From Diplolepis rosae (lineage: Eukaryota; Arthropoda; Insecta; Hymenoptera; Diplolepididae): a stretch of 64,000 bases of DNA. Location: positions 1,922,001 to 1,986,000 of the forward strand of contig JAPYXD010000161.1 in assembly GCA_030998225.1 (NCBI GenBank), in the 5' to 3' direction. The notes beneath the pieces were generated by a model. It did not search any database, was not told the DNA's origin, and worked only from the letters and a program-made list of their open reading frames with translations. Positions within the stretch are counted from its first letter, which is position 1. Every line of letters starts with the position of its first letter. This document shows, piece after piece, positions 42,028 to 52,260 of the stretch. Both the position numbers and the translations under genes were made by a program.

Positions 42028-42527
42028 CGAGGTGTCTTCAGAAAATAACGGGAGTTTTTTTATTTCGCTGGTGTTTAAGAGTCTTATTGACAATTTTTTT
42101 TATTACGCTGGTATACATGCCCTTGAAGTATGATAAAATCTGCAGCTGTATTCATTGTTTACTTTGTCTGTGGCAGCCGCTAAGGTTAGACGTGTTTTTA
42201 TGAGCTTGGCGATTTTTGTTTGTTAAAAGAAATGGATCAAAGAATTTGTATCAAATTTTGCGTAAAAAATGAAATAAAGTGTAACAAAGTGTGTGAAATG
42301 TTAACAAAGGCCTATGGTGAGTATTTCTTTTAACAAACAAAAATCGCCGACCTCATAAAAACACGTCTAACATTAGCGGGTGCCAGAGACAAAGTAAACA
42401 ATGAATGCAGCTGAAGATTTTTTTATACTTCAAGGGCATGTATACCAACATAATAAAAAAATTGACAATAGGACTCTCCAAACCCGCAAAATTAAAAAAA
42501 TTCCTGTTATTTTCTGAACACACCTCG
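42028..42527. mobile_element. Mariner-derived foldback MITE with transposase start
   Basis: The ends are CGAGGTGTCTTCAGAAAATA and the mirror of CGAGGTGTGTTCAGAAAATA, with arms of about 200 bp. The loop starts ATGGATCAAAGAATTTGTAT at about 42232 and encodes MDQRICIKFCVKNEIKCNKV. This is the typical N-terminus of a mariner transposase (MDQR.NIKFCVKL), cut off after some 30 codons. TATGT follows the right end and TATGTT precedes the left end. It is a deletion derivative of a mariner. Confidence 0.85.
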
Positions 42528-42529
42528 TA

Positions 42530-44210
42530 TGTGTGCTCTGAATTTTAAGCCTTATTATAACATACTAATTTTTGTAATTTTAAAAAGTGGCAAGTATATG
42601 TATAGAAATATTTCTAATTTTTTGATTGAACAGTGGGGAAAAATGTATACATCTTGACAATTCGAAACACAGAAAAAAATTAAATTTGAAAATTCAAAAT
42701 ACTCATGCATTTTAAAAGTAAGTAATCGATTTTTGTTCAAGAAAATATTAGAAATTTCATTCACTTCACCAACGAGAATGATGTATTTCTAATTTTTATA
42801 AATTATTACATTGATTGAAACAAAAAATCCATTTAATCACAAATCATTCATAAAATTCACATTTAACCTTTTAACATTGGCGGCTTCCACTAAAAATGAA
42901 GCACGAGTACAAATTTGTATTGTTGAAGCGTTTACAACTGTGTGTACAAACCAACAGCAATGTGGTAGCATACTTTTTTCACTTTTTTTCAACCTGAAAA
43001 CTTGAAAGTTCTGTGGATTTGCCCATATAGGTACATACATCAGATCCACTGCGAAAGATTTGCAAGGAAAAATCTTACTGAATATGTTTGAATATTAAAC
43101 ATTTATGTAATTGCCTTTTTCTAATAAAAAAGTTAATTTACTTCTTTTCGTTTAATTAACATTTGTTCAATTTTAATGTAATAATAGCCCGAATATACGA
43201 TGTTCCAAACTCACTTTTTCCTGGAAAAATATTATTAATTTCTTCTTATTAGAAAAAGTTATGAAAAATGGTTCAAATTGCATATTCTTTATATTTAAGA
43301 GCAACATAAATAAGATTTCTGCACCCGTTATAAACAAAGTGAATATAAATAGAAAAAGTTTGAAGTTTGTGCCACGATTACATCATCACATAGTAATGTC
43401 ATTACCGTACAGACTTTTTTCTATAAAATATTAACATCAAAAATAAATGGTGAACAATGAAAATTAATAATAAGATTGGAAAATGATTTTTACATGACAG
43501 AAAGTAATTATTGTGAGTACTGGAAAAAACTGATTTTATAACTAAAGTAAATTTTATAATGTTGTAAATGTGATCGACTTTTGGGGAATATATTCTGATT
43601 ACAACAATCACATTTCGCGCTCAATTTTAATGTTTAAAAAAAGTTAAAACTCGCAGTTTGAAAAGAATTGGAATAATAACTGAAAATTTTTCCTTGTCTC
43701 GATAAATCGATAATAAAATTGAACTTTTATTCTTCTAAATAAAAAATATAAGAAAATGAAAACAAATGCAGTTTTTTTTTAGTTGAATAATTTCACTTCT
43801 AAACTTCTTTTCGTGAATTTCGTAGTTAAGCTAAAAAATATGGTTTTCAATTTTCATTGCGATTTTTCATAATTACACTGTATACAACAATCTGCCATAC
43901 CAAAAACTTGTTTTACTGTATCCTATTGAAAAAACTTCATTTTTTCCAATTTCAAAATTTTGAATGTTCATTTTTCGAAATTTTCAAACATTGCACTGAA
44001 ATCAAAAAATACGTGTCAATTACTTTTGAAAATAGAACGCGACAAATCATATCTTATTCGAAAAACAGTTATTAAATTCTTAAATTTAAATTTGAATTAT
44101 TATTAATATTATTATTATATATGATCTGTTCTACTTAATAAATTGTAAATTTAGGAATTTTTCAGTGTAAGCTTATAAATTTATTGTGGGTGTAGTGCAA
44201 GCATTACATT
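42530..44210. other. AT-rich noncoding interval
   Basis: No gene was recognised. Overlapping frames near 42811-43049 on both strands are not supported by any motif. Confidence 0.5.
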
Positions 44211-45310
44211 TTATGAATGAAATTCGATATCGGTCATATGACCACCACGAGCCCGTTTACAGCGGTCAATTCTTTGGACCCAATTTTCCACCACTCTGGC
44301 ACACATTTCGACGGGAACGTTGGCAATTTCGAGTTGTATGTTGTCTTTGAGGTTGTCTAAAGTAGCTGGCTTGTTGACATAGACCAGTGACTTGATATGG
44401 CCCCATAAAAAGAAATCTAATGGCGTTAGATCGCATGAACAAGGCGGCCATTCGACAGGACCATTTCTCGAGATAACACGTTCACCGAATTTGCCTTTCA
44501 ATAAATCAATTGTGACGCGTGCTGTGTGGCTAGTGGCACCGTCTTGTTGAAACCACATATCGTTGATGTCAAGTTCATCCAATTCTGGCCACAAATAATC
44601 TTCCAGCATAGCACGATAGCGCTCTTCATTGACGGTAACATGAAGGTTGTTTTCATCCACGAAAAAATACGGCCCAATCACACCTCCGGCATGAAAACCG
44701 CACCAAACAGTCACTTTTTGCGTATGCAACGGTGTCTCAAGAAGCACATTTGGGTTTGTTGCTGACCAATAACGCATATTTTGCTTATTAACAAAACCAT
44801 TGAGCCAGAAATGAGCTTCATCGCTAAAGATGATTTTTCGATGAAATTCTTCATTTTCTTCAAATTTTGCCAGAGCCCGAATAGGGAAGTTTCGGCGTTT
44901 CAAATGATCAAGTGGCTTTAGTTCTTGAGTCAACTTAATCTTTAAAGCACGTAGGCCAAGATCTTTTCGCATAATACGTCACAGTGTCGTTTGAGCGATG
45001 CCCAATTCTTGAGAACGACGTGGAATCGATTGATTTGGCTCATTTTGAATCGATGTACTTACGGCTGCGATTACTTCTTCGCTTCGAGCAATACGACGTC
45101 TTTTTGGCACCGGAACGTCCAGTAGTGTAAATTTGATCTCGAATTTATCCACTATAGCACGCACAGCCTGTCGGGTGGGACGATTATTACGGCCGAAAAT
45201 TGGAGTAAGCGCTCTTAAAGTTGCGACCACCGACTCAGAATTTCGGCAGTAATTTTTAATAATTTCCAAACGTTGCTGGTTCGTGAACTTTACTATGATG
45301 AAAATGTTGA
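44211..45310 (-). pseudogene. DD41D (rosa-like) mariner transposase, one nonsense codon
   Basis: The frame is continuous from about 45294 to 44211 except for one TGA at 44978-44976. The N-terminal part has KFTNQQRLEIIKNYCRNSES and a helix-turn-helix block ending SQELGIAQTTL. The catalytic part has IIFSDEAHFWLNGF, WFQQDGATSHTAR and CDLTPLDFFLWG. The second and third Asp are separated by 41 residues, the spacing of the rosa group of Tc1/mariner transposases. The expected start codon appears as ATA before GTAAAGTTC. With only about two lesions the copy is young, but its terminal repeats were not found. Confidence 0.88.
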
Positions 45311-45725
45311 CTTTAACTAACGTTTTGACATTGACAGTTCATTAAAAAAGTTTAAGGGTGCGTTCATATAAAGATACGAAATTGTTATGTCCCTATTGGA
45401 AAACCCTTTATTTGTACGTAACAGATACTTTCTTGCAATAAATTCAATAACTTTTCATTACTTTGACGATAACCTAAATGAGAATATTAATAATGAACAA
45501 GATTCGAATGTGAAGTACAACTCTTTCTAATAATATTTTAACATTTTTGATGAGATTCTTGAAGGTAACTTCCAACAAATATGCAAGGAATTGATTGCAT
45601 GCCAGTCGGACCTTAAACATTTGTGGGACTACAATATTGATAGCACACGTAAGGTGCTTTACCTTAAATAGGAATGCTATACGGAGTCATTGATCCTTCT
45701 TCATTGGTATGTAGTCTATGTTAAA
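45311..45725. other. Flank with weak coding-like traces
   Basis: Stretches such as FQQICKELIACQSDLKHLWD (about 45568-45627) look coding but are broken by stops. No family could be named. The region ends at the left copy of the 103-bp direct repeat. Confidence 0.35.
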
Positions 45726-45828
45726 CCTAGCATATTTAGAAAAAGAATGCTCTCGTAGATTTACAAAAGCTGCCAAAAAATTTGTGATTGATGAAAGCAG
45801 TTCATCTACAAACAGAATTTTTGACGGA
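45726..45828 (+). repeat. 103-bp direct repeat, left copy
   Basis: It contains TCGTAGATTTACAAAAGCTG and ends TTTGACGGA. The right copy at 52158-52260 has the same length and about nine substitutions. The two enclose the whole R1-type LINE and its nested insertions. They may be a long target-site duplication made by the LINE. Confidence 0.8.
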
Positions 45829-45886
45829 CAAATCGAATGGGTTTAGAACTTAGGGGGATCCCAAGCGTGCGTAGCGATTATATTTT

Positions 45887-46314
45887 TTGGTTGGTGCTTC
45901 TTCGGAAGCTGAGGGATGGAAGGATGTCCTTCAGCTCCTGAATGAGCAAAGCGAGAAAATGGAGAAATTGTCGAGGGCTCTCAGCGTCATCCAGCAGGGT
46001 ATGCTGAGAAACAACTCTCGCCATGCCACTGATTCAATGAATGAGGCAAATGAGGTGTTGGGCGGAATGCTCAACACCCATAAATGCCTTCTGGAAAGCG
46101 GGATGAAAATCCAAAGAATGGAATCTCACCCTGCCATGAAAAAATTAAGGATCTTTCAGAGACAGCGTTCGGGGTGTCTGGGAGATACCCCAAAAAATCA
46201 GGCGAAGGGCGGAAAAAGATCTGCGCCCTCTCCTCCTCTGGAAAAGTCTCCCAAGAGGGGGAAGGGTGGCTCTTCGCCCTCGTACGTCCAGGTGGCCACG
46301 AGCCAGCCCCCTAT
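45887..46314 (+). pseudogene. LINE copy B ORF1, N-terminal part
   Basis: The frame has a coiled-coil-like segment (DVLQLLNEQSEKMEKLSRAL) followed by a Lys/Pro/Ser stretch (SPPLEKSPKRGKGG), as is usual before the RNA-binding part of R1-clade ORF1 proteins. The frame is already open at its left end and has no ATG there, so the true start is unknown. It is cut by the TTAA-flanked element at 46315. Confidence 0.65.
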
Positions 46315-46783
46315 TTAACCCTTTCAGGGGCACATTTTTCTAGTGCATCTACTCCAGATATAATAGTGACTATATGGGTTTTCGGGGTTGCTGATTACGA
46401 ATCTGAAGTCAGATTTTCAAAATTCAAAATGGCGGATCCAACATGGCGGTCAAACTTTTCAAAAAAAGGGAATTTAATGCGAAGTTTTGGTTATAAGGGT
46501 TAAAATTTTCAAAAAAAGGCAAATTGATGCTAAATTTTCGTTATAAGGGTATTTTCAATTGCCTGCGATCTGGCGATCCCGGAAGAAAGAAATGTGATTC
46601 AGAAATTTGATCATAAAAAAATTAATAATAAAAGTACGCAATGATAATGGTACTGTTTCAATGACTTATGTTTTTTTTTTGGTGAGAAGGAAAAATGGCA
46701 GAATCTTTTATAGACGGGTCTAGGCATACCTGTTAAAACCAAAAAAAAACCCCTCTCTCGAACCAATACACCACCGATTTCTA

Positions 46784-47647
46784 CTAGCCCTCCCCGTTGT
46801 TTCGCTCTCGACGCCCATCAAGTTCTCTCGTCTTCATCACAAGTGTGACGAATGACTCGATGAGTGTCCAGAACCGTTCAGACTGGAGCATGAGAGGGAC
46901 CATCGTGTCAGGAGTAAGCTCGGAACCCACCGCCTGACCGAGGACCTCCCTAGCCACACCCCATTTTGCGCAGACGAAGAGTGCGTGCTCTGCGTTATCC
47001 ATCGGGAAATCGCAGTAGCAACACGTCTCCTCGTCTCTCTTCTTAAAGCACCTCAGGTACGCGTTAAAACAGCCATGGCCCGAGAGCGCTTGCGCCAAGT
47101 AAAAGCCGACTTCCCCGTGCTTTCTGTTCAGCCAGGTGGCGAGCTCCGGTATCAGGCGGTAGGTCCATCTCCCTGTCTGCTCACCATGCGATCTCATCTC
47201 CCATTTCTCGGCGAGTCTGCGCCTTCCATCCTTGCGGATGGCCTCCTTTGCGCGTGCGTTTTCCTGCAGGTCGGCGCAGGTAAGCTCCTTGCGAAGCTGA
47301 AAGGTTTCCTTCCTTTCCTCCGCCAATAAATCTATTGGCAGGACGCTCGCCAGGGCCAGCGCAGCGCTCGTCGAGATAGTTCTATATGCCGAAACTATTC
47401 TCAGTGCGACAAGTCTCTGCGCCGAGAACAGCTTCTTCTGGATGGCATGGTTTTGCAAGGCATTGGCCCAGACCAGAGCTGCATAAAGCAGCTTCGAATG
47501 GACCATGCTCGCCACCAATCTTCTTTTCGCTTCCCTGGGTCCACTAATGTTTGGCATAAGTCGGGCCAAATTCGCTCCACATAGGATGGCTTTGGCAGCT
47601 GCGATCTTTAGGTGTTCGCCAAAGATAAGCCTACGATCCAGCTGCAC
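46784..47647 (-). pseudogene. LINE copy A ORF2: thumb and C-terminal Cys motif
   Basis: An uninterrupted 287-codon frame covers the RT thumb (NLARLMPNISGPREAKRRLV) and the long C-terminal region. It ends with the zinc motif CCYCDFPMDNAEHALFVC, a CCHC arrangement typical of R1-clade ORF2, and the tail TLVMKTRELDGRRERNN. It is the best-preserved part of this LINE family in the window. Confidence 0.85.
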
Positions 47648-47653
47648 CCCCAG

Positions 47654-48150
47654 TTACTTAATGCTTGTGTTCCACTCGACTTCATGCTCTCCGAGAATGA
47701 TCCTCGGATATTGGAAGGATCTCCTGTCCGTAACGAGCAAAGCCTCGGTTTTCTCAGGGGCTATTTTAAGGCCTCTGCCATCCAACCAGCGCTTCGCTCG
47801 CCACAGACTTTCATTGATCCTCAGCTCTAGGATTCTGACGTCGTCAGCGGCGCACACGACAAGTACGTCCTGAATCCGAACTGGTTTTCCGAGAGCCCGT
47901 TCTCCCCGACCAAGACAGCCTGAAGCCGTTGTAGAATCAACTCCTCCAGAAGCCTCACCATCGTATCCAATAAGCATATTGGTCTATACGACGAGGCAAA
48001 CGCCAGAGGTTTGTTGCCCTTCCTCAGCAGGACCAACCTCTGCCTCTTCCAATCCGCGAGGAACCTCCCCTCCCAAAGACAGGAGTTAAAGGCTTCTAGG
48101 AGGATCTCCGGGTATGCCCCGATCACCTCTTTGAGGATCTCGTTCGGCAC
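47654..48150 (-). pseudogene. LINE copy A ORF2: reverse transcriptase with core deletion
   Basis: The upstream part has MPNEILKEVIGAYPEILLEA and SYRPICLLDTM, typical early RT motifs, up to ENGLSENQFGFR. It then joins directly, out of frame, to DVLVVCAADDVRILELRIN. Compared with copy B about 390 bases are missing, including the segment that leads to the catalytic Asp-Asp box. This copy cannot make an active enzyme. Confidence 0.85.
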
Positions 48151-48219
48151 CCCGTCGATACCCGGTGCTGTATTTGCCTTAAGCCTTCCACCCGCTCTCT
48201 TTAGTTCTTCGAGAGTGAA

Positions 48220-48480
48220 CTAAATGTATGGATCTTGTATGCATTGAAGTCGGCTTTTCTTTATGCCTCGCCTCAAATCTGTTTTAGCCCCTTTCCATGC
48301 CTCGTGCAGCGTAGCATCCCCCTTTGAACGGGTGAATTTTCGCCGCGCTGCGAGGCATTCTCGACGTAGGGCTGCCAACTGGTCGTTCCACCAGTACATC
48401 GAACCCTTGGTTTGCCTGCGCTTACGGCGAGGCATCGAGTAGTCACAAGCCGCGAGCACCTTCTCTCTCACCGAGCGCAC
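48220..48480 (-). pseudogene. LINE copy A ORF2: linker before RT
   Basis: The segment between endonuclease and reverse transcriptase is present, with KGSMYWWNDQLAALRREC and LHEAWKGAKTDLRRGIKK. It overlaps the endonuclease frame by 13 bases in another frame, so a frameshift lies there. The same block occurs in copy B at 50430-50510. Confidence 0.75.
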
Positions 48481-49283
48481 AGCAGCTTCAAGCGACCCAG
48501 CAGGGCAGACCCAACCAAGCTCATCGATGAGGCTGGTTTCTTCGAGGTGTTCGCGAAGTCTTTCCTTCTGAGTCGTCTCGTGTTCCAGGAGTGGCTCCTT
48601 TCTTCGCCGCCCCTACCCTTTTCCACCGCTTGCCACCCTTGTTCGAGACTAAATTCGATGCACCGGTGGTCACTCAAGGTTATTACCTCGAGGACCGACC
48701 AGTCGCTTATCCTTGAAGCGAGGCGAGGTGCGGCAATCGTGAGGTCAATTATTGACCCTCCCGCTCCTCGTCTGAACGTGAAATCCCCGCCCTGATTCAA
48801 GACGATCAGGTCGTTCCTAGCGACCATCTCGCCAACCAAGATTCCCCTCCTATCTAGGCGGGCCTCACCCCACTCGGGCGACTTACTATTGAAGTCACCC
48901 CCTATGAGGGATCGCCCGATGGCCTCACTGAGGCTTTCCTCAAGGAAGAGAATCTGGGTCTCAAAGACATCGAAGGGATCGCCGGGGGAGAAGTAGCAGC
49001 TGTACACACGCACACCCGCCACCTTCACCCAAACGAACCCCGCGTCGGTCTCCAGGAAGTCCCCGACGCCCAAATCAGGGTTACAAACAAGGATGCCGGC
49101 CCTCCTTGATGCATCCTGATACCAAGCAGAGTTTTCGGACCACTTCCCCCTTCCGAGGATGAGCTGCAGGAACTTCAATTCCTGCCTCTCAACCTCCGAA
49201 GCTCTTCCCGGAAGACCGGGCAGGAGCCGCTCCCTGACACATGGGCGACATCTTTGTCGCCCCTGTCTATGCATGTCAGGCAC
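48468..49283 (-). pseudogene. LINE copy A ORF2: APE-type endonuclease
   Basis: The endonuclease nicks target DNA to prime reverse transcription. Visible motifs are GRSLIGGDFNSKSPEWG with catalytic Asp and Asn, IDLTIAAP, and the terminal TLSDHRCIEF with the Ser-Asp-His box. The N-terminal motif reads FLQLILGRGK where FLQLN is expected (copy B has FLQLN), so a key Asn is replaced by Ile. The frame is otherwise open for 271 codons and then shifts into the next segment. Confidence 0.85.
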
Positions 49284-50030
49284 GTTGGTGGCGCCTTACA
49301 ACTCCTGGCCTATAACACTTTTTACTAAGATTCACCGAGCAGTCGCGGTAAAAAATGATTAAGAAATTTTTCTATAGAAAATACTGAAAAGTAAATGGTG
49401 AAGAAAATAATTGTATAATTTTTATCCGCTGTTGTGGGGCCAGAGTAATAGTACGTGTAACATGCACATTGACCATTCAGTGTCAAGAAAGTTACTAGGA
49501 CCTCAATGATGACATAAGATCTTACAGTTATAAAGTTGAATAAATATATTCATGAAATTATAAATAATTTTCCCGTAAACAATGTTAAATAAATAAGTAA
49601 ATTACGAAATATGAAAAAAATTCAATATTCGAAATATTTGAAATTTTTTTTTGAAAAAACTAGCGTACGAAAAAATATATATCATAAAACTAAGTGTGTA
49701 GAATGCGTCAAAAAATCAGCAGAGGCCCACGTTTGCAAGTTACGGAAAAAACGATGTTTTCTGAAAAAAACGTGTTTTTTCGTGTTACTTTTTTATAACA
49801 AACAAATATATGAATAAAATAATGTAATTTTTCACCAGATTATAATAACTCAGACTTCTAAGAGTCTAATAAGTATATATTTGCATAGATAAAGTGCCAA
49901 AATCTATCGGAAATATAAAAAAACTAAGACAAAAAAGGTGGTACATAACCGTCCCACCGCCCCTGAAAGGGTTAAGAAGGGGACTTGACCGACACTTGAC
50001 GGGTCCTGCAGGCTCTTCACCCGCTTCGGT

Positions 50031-50373
50031 GTGGTGAAGGCCGCAGTGATCCGGCTAGCTGAGGCAGACGCAACGCATCTGCTTCAGCTAGGTGAGGTAA
50101 GGATCGAGTGGGTTGCGTGCCGCATCCGCAAGCATGCGGAAGTCGTCCGATGCTTCAGATGCGCTGGTTACGGACATGGGTCCCTGGACTGTGACAACCC
50201 CGACAGGAAGAAAGCCTGTTGGAGTTGCGGGACACTTGGCCAGAAGCTGTAAGGCGGCGCCAAGGTGCCTGACGTGCTTAGACAGGGGCCAAAAAGATAT
50301 TGCCCATGTCTCTGGTGGCGGCTCCTGCCCGGTCATCTTGGCAGAGATTTGGAGGTTGAGAGGCAGGAATTGA
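50031..50373 (+). pseudogene. LINE copy B ORF1: three CCHC knuckles
   Basis: The frame reads VRCFRCAGYGHGSLDC and KKACWSCGTLG, then shifts one base into GHLARSCKAAPRCLTCLDRG. Three CCHC knuckles in a row near the ORF1 C-terminus are the hallmark of R1-clade LINEs; they bind element RNA. A deletion around GGGACACTTGGCCAGAAGCT accounts for the shift. ORF2 begins right after in an overlapping frame. Confidence 0.85.
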
Positions 50374-51795
50374 AGTTCCTGCAGCTCAACCTCGGAGGGG
50401 TGAAAGGTGCCCAAGACCTCCTGATGCTGCACGAGGCATGTAAAGGGGCTAGAGCAGCTCTGAGGCGAGGCATGAAGGAAAGCCGACTTCAATCCTGGAA
50501 AAACACGTAGAGCCGTTCCAAAGACAGGACCGAAGTTCCTGAGTGGTCCGGCGCGAAAAATTCTTCACTCTCGAAGAACTAATGAGAGCGGGTGGAAGGC
50601 TTAAGACAAATATTGCGCCGGGTATCAACGGCATGCCAAACGAGATCCTCAAAGAAGTAATCGGGGCGTACCCGGAGATCCTTCTAGAAAACTTCAACTC
50701 CTGTCTTCGGGAGGGGAGGTTCTTCGTAGACTGGAAGAAGCAGTTCTTCCAGTCTACGAAAGGTTGGTCCTGCTGAGGAAGGGCAACAAATCTCTACGGG
50801 TTGCCTCGTCATAAAGACCAATATGTCTATTGGATACGATGGGGAAGTATCTGGAGGAGTTGATTCTGCAACGGCTTCAGGCTCTCTTGGTCGGGGAGAA
50901 CGGTCTCTCGGAAAAGCAGTTTAGATTCAGAAAAGGCAGGTCCACTGTCGACGCTATCCAACCTGCGTTCAACATCGCCACAAATGCGAGAAAAGGAACT
51001 GGTAAGCGTTAGGGATTCTGCGCGTTGATCAGCGTTGACATACGCAATGCGTTCAATAATGCGAGGAGAAATATCTGCATCGAGGCGATGATACGGAAAA
51101 AGGTACCAGACTACCTGTTGCAAATGATAGATGACTATCTGAGCGACAGGTGGGTGATATACGAGGGCGACAAATGGTCTCTCAAAGAAGAGATGACATG
51201 TGGCGCCCCTCAAGGGTCGCGGGTGGTTCCAGTCGTTTGGAACTTCATGTACGACGACTTCCTGCATGTGGACCTACCTGCTGGAACGAGCATCGTCGGC
51301 TTCAGGGATGATGCACTTGTCGTGTGCGCCGCTGACGACGTCCGAATCCTAGAGTTCAGGATCAATCAAAGTCTGTGGCGAGCGAAGCGCTGGTTGGATA
51401 GCAGAGGCCTGAAAATGGCCCCTGAGAAAACCGAGTCTTTGCTCGTTACGGACAGATCTTCCCAATACCCGAGGATCAATCTCGGAGAGCATGAGGTCAA
51501 GTGGAAAACAAGCATTAAGTACCTGGGGGTGCAGCTTCATCGTAAGCTTAGCTTTGGCGAGGACCTAAAGATCGCAGCTGCCAAAGCCATCCAAGGTCGA
51601 GCAAACTTGGCTCGGCTTATGCCAAACATTGATGGACCTAGGGAAGCGAAAAGGAGACTGGTGGCGATCGTGGTCCATTTGAAGCTGCTTTATGCAGCTC
51701 CAGTTTGGGCTAATGCCCTGAAAAACAATGCTATCCAGAGAAGGCTGTTCTGGGCGCAGACTTGTCGAGAAATGGGAGATGAGATGGCATGGTGA
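50374..51795 (+). pseudogene. LINE copy B ORF2: RT present, endonuclease deleted
   Basis: The frame starts KFLQLNLGGVKGAQDLLM (endonuclease start) and at about 50427 jumps to LHEACKGARAALRRGMKE (linker), so the endonuclease is missing. The RT follows in several frames: GRLKTNIAPGINGMPNEIL, SVDIRNAFNNARRN, GAPQGSRVVPVVWNF. The catalytic box reads FRDDALVV where FADD is usual, so Ala is replaced by Arg. Stops occur at 50508 and 51010, and the thumb part ends at 51793. Confidence 0.85.
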
Positions 51796-52157
51796 GCAGA
51801 CCGGGAGTTGAAGTGCACGGAGAGTGCACGGGGAAGTTGGCTTTTATTTGGCGCAAGCGCTCTCAGGTGCGCGTACCTGAGGTGCTTTTAGAAGGGAGAC
51901 GAGGAGATGTGTTGCTACTGCGATTTCGCTGCGGATAATACGGAGCACGCACTCTTCACCTGCGCAAAATGGGGTGTGGCAAGGGAGGCCCTCGGTCAGG
52001 CACTGGATGCTGAACTCACTCCTGACACGATGGTCTCCCTTATGCTCCAGTCTGAGGAGAACTGGAGGCTCATCGAGTAATTCGTCACGCTTGTGATAAA
52101 GACGAGAGAGCTCGATGGGCGTTGAGAGCGTAACAACAGGGACGGCCAGTAGAAATA
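51796..52157 (+). pseudogene. LINE copy B ORF2: C-terminal tail, frameshifted
   Basis: The Cys motif (EEMCCYCDFAADNTEHALFTC in part, near 51905-51960) and the terminal VTLVIKTRELDGR are present but split by shifts and stops. A block upstream of the Cys motif is shortened relative to copy A. The LINE ends only a few bases before the right direct repeat. Confidence 0.7.
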
Positions 52158-52260
52158 CCTTGCATATTTAGAAAAAGAGTGCTGTCGTAGATTTACAAAA
52201 GCTGCCAAAAAATGTGTGATTGATAGAAGCAGTTCATTTACCAACAGAAGTTTTGACGGA
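52158..52260 (+). repeat. 103-bp direct repeat, right copy
   Basis: Partner of 45726-45828, with about 91 percent identity by eye and no length change. It follows the end of LINE copy B directly and is followed by an unrelated LINE fragment. Confidence 0.8.

Larger units (their letters stand above)
46784..49312 (-). mobile_element. R1-type LINE (copy A), 5'-truncated
   Basis: On the minus strand the copy begins in the third zinc knuckle of ORF1 (APPTCLTCIDRGDKDVAH near 49290) and runs through ORF2 to its end. It is the same family as copy B but points the other way. The upstream part is missing, as is usual for LINE insertions. A deletion near 47870 removes the core of the reverse transcriptase. 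Confidence 0.85.
46315..49975. mobile_element. TTAA-flanked (piggyBac-like) nonautonomous element
   Basis: The element runs 46319-49971 (3653 bp). Its termini are CCCTTTCAGGGGC and the perfect mirror GCCCCTGAAAGGG, with TTAA on both sides (46315-46318, 49972-49975). The TTAA duplication and CCC ends are typical of the piggyBac superfamily. It has no transposase of its own; its body contains an inserted LINE (copy A, about 46740-49312). Its presence explains why ORF1 of LINE copy B is in two pieces. Confidence 0.88.
45829..52157 (+). mobile_element. R1-type LINE (copy B), split and internally deleted
   Basis: Order on the plus strand: ORF1 N-terminal part (45887-46314), TTAA-flanked insertion (46319-49971), ORF1 zinc-knuckle part (50031-50373), ORF2 (50374-52140). 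Recognisable R1-type features are the three CCHC knuckles at the end of ORF1, the reverse transcriptase, and a C-terminal Cys-rich tail. The endonuclease of ORF2 has been deleted. Stops and frameshifts make it inactive. It lacks a poly(A) tail. Confidence 0.85.

Noticed and set aside
46985..47329. Plus-strand 114-codon frame over the LINE copy A C-terminus
   Set aside because: It is the antisense shadow of the 287-codon ORF2 frame on the minus strand, which has the Cys motif and LINE similarity.
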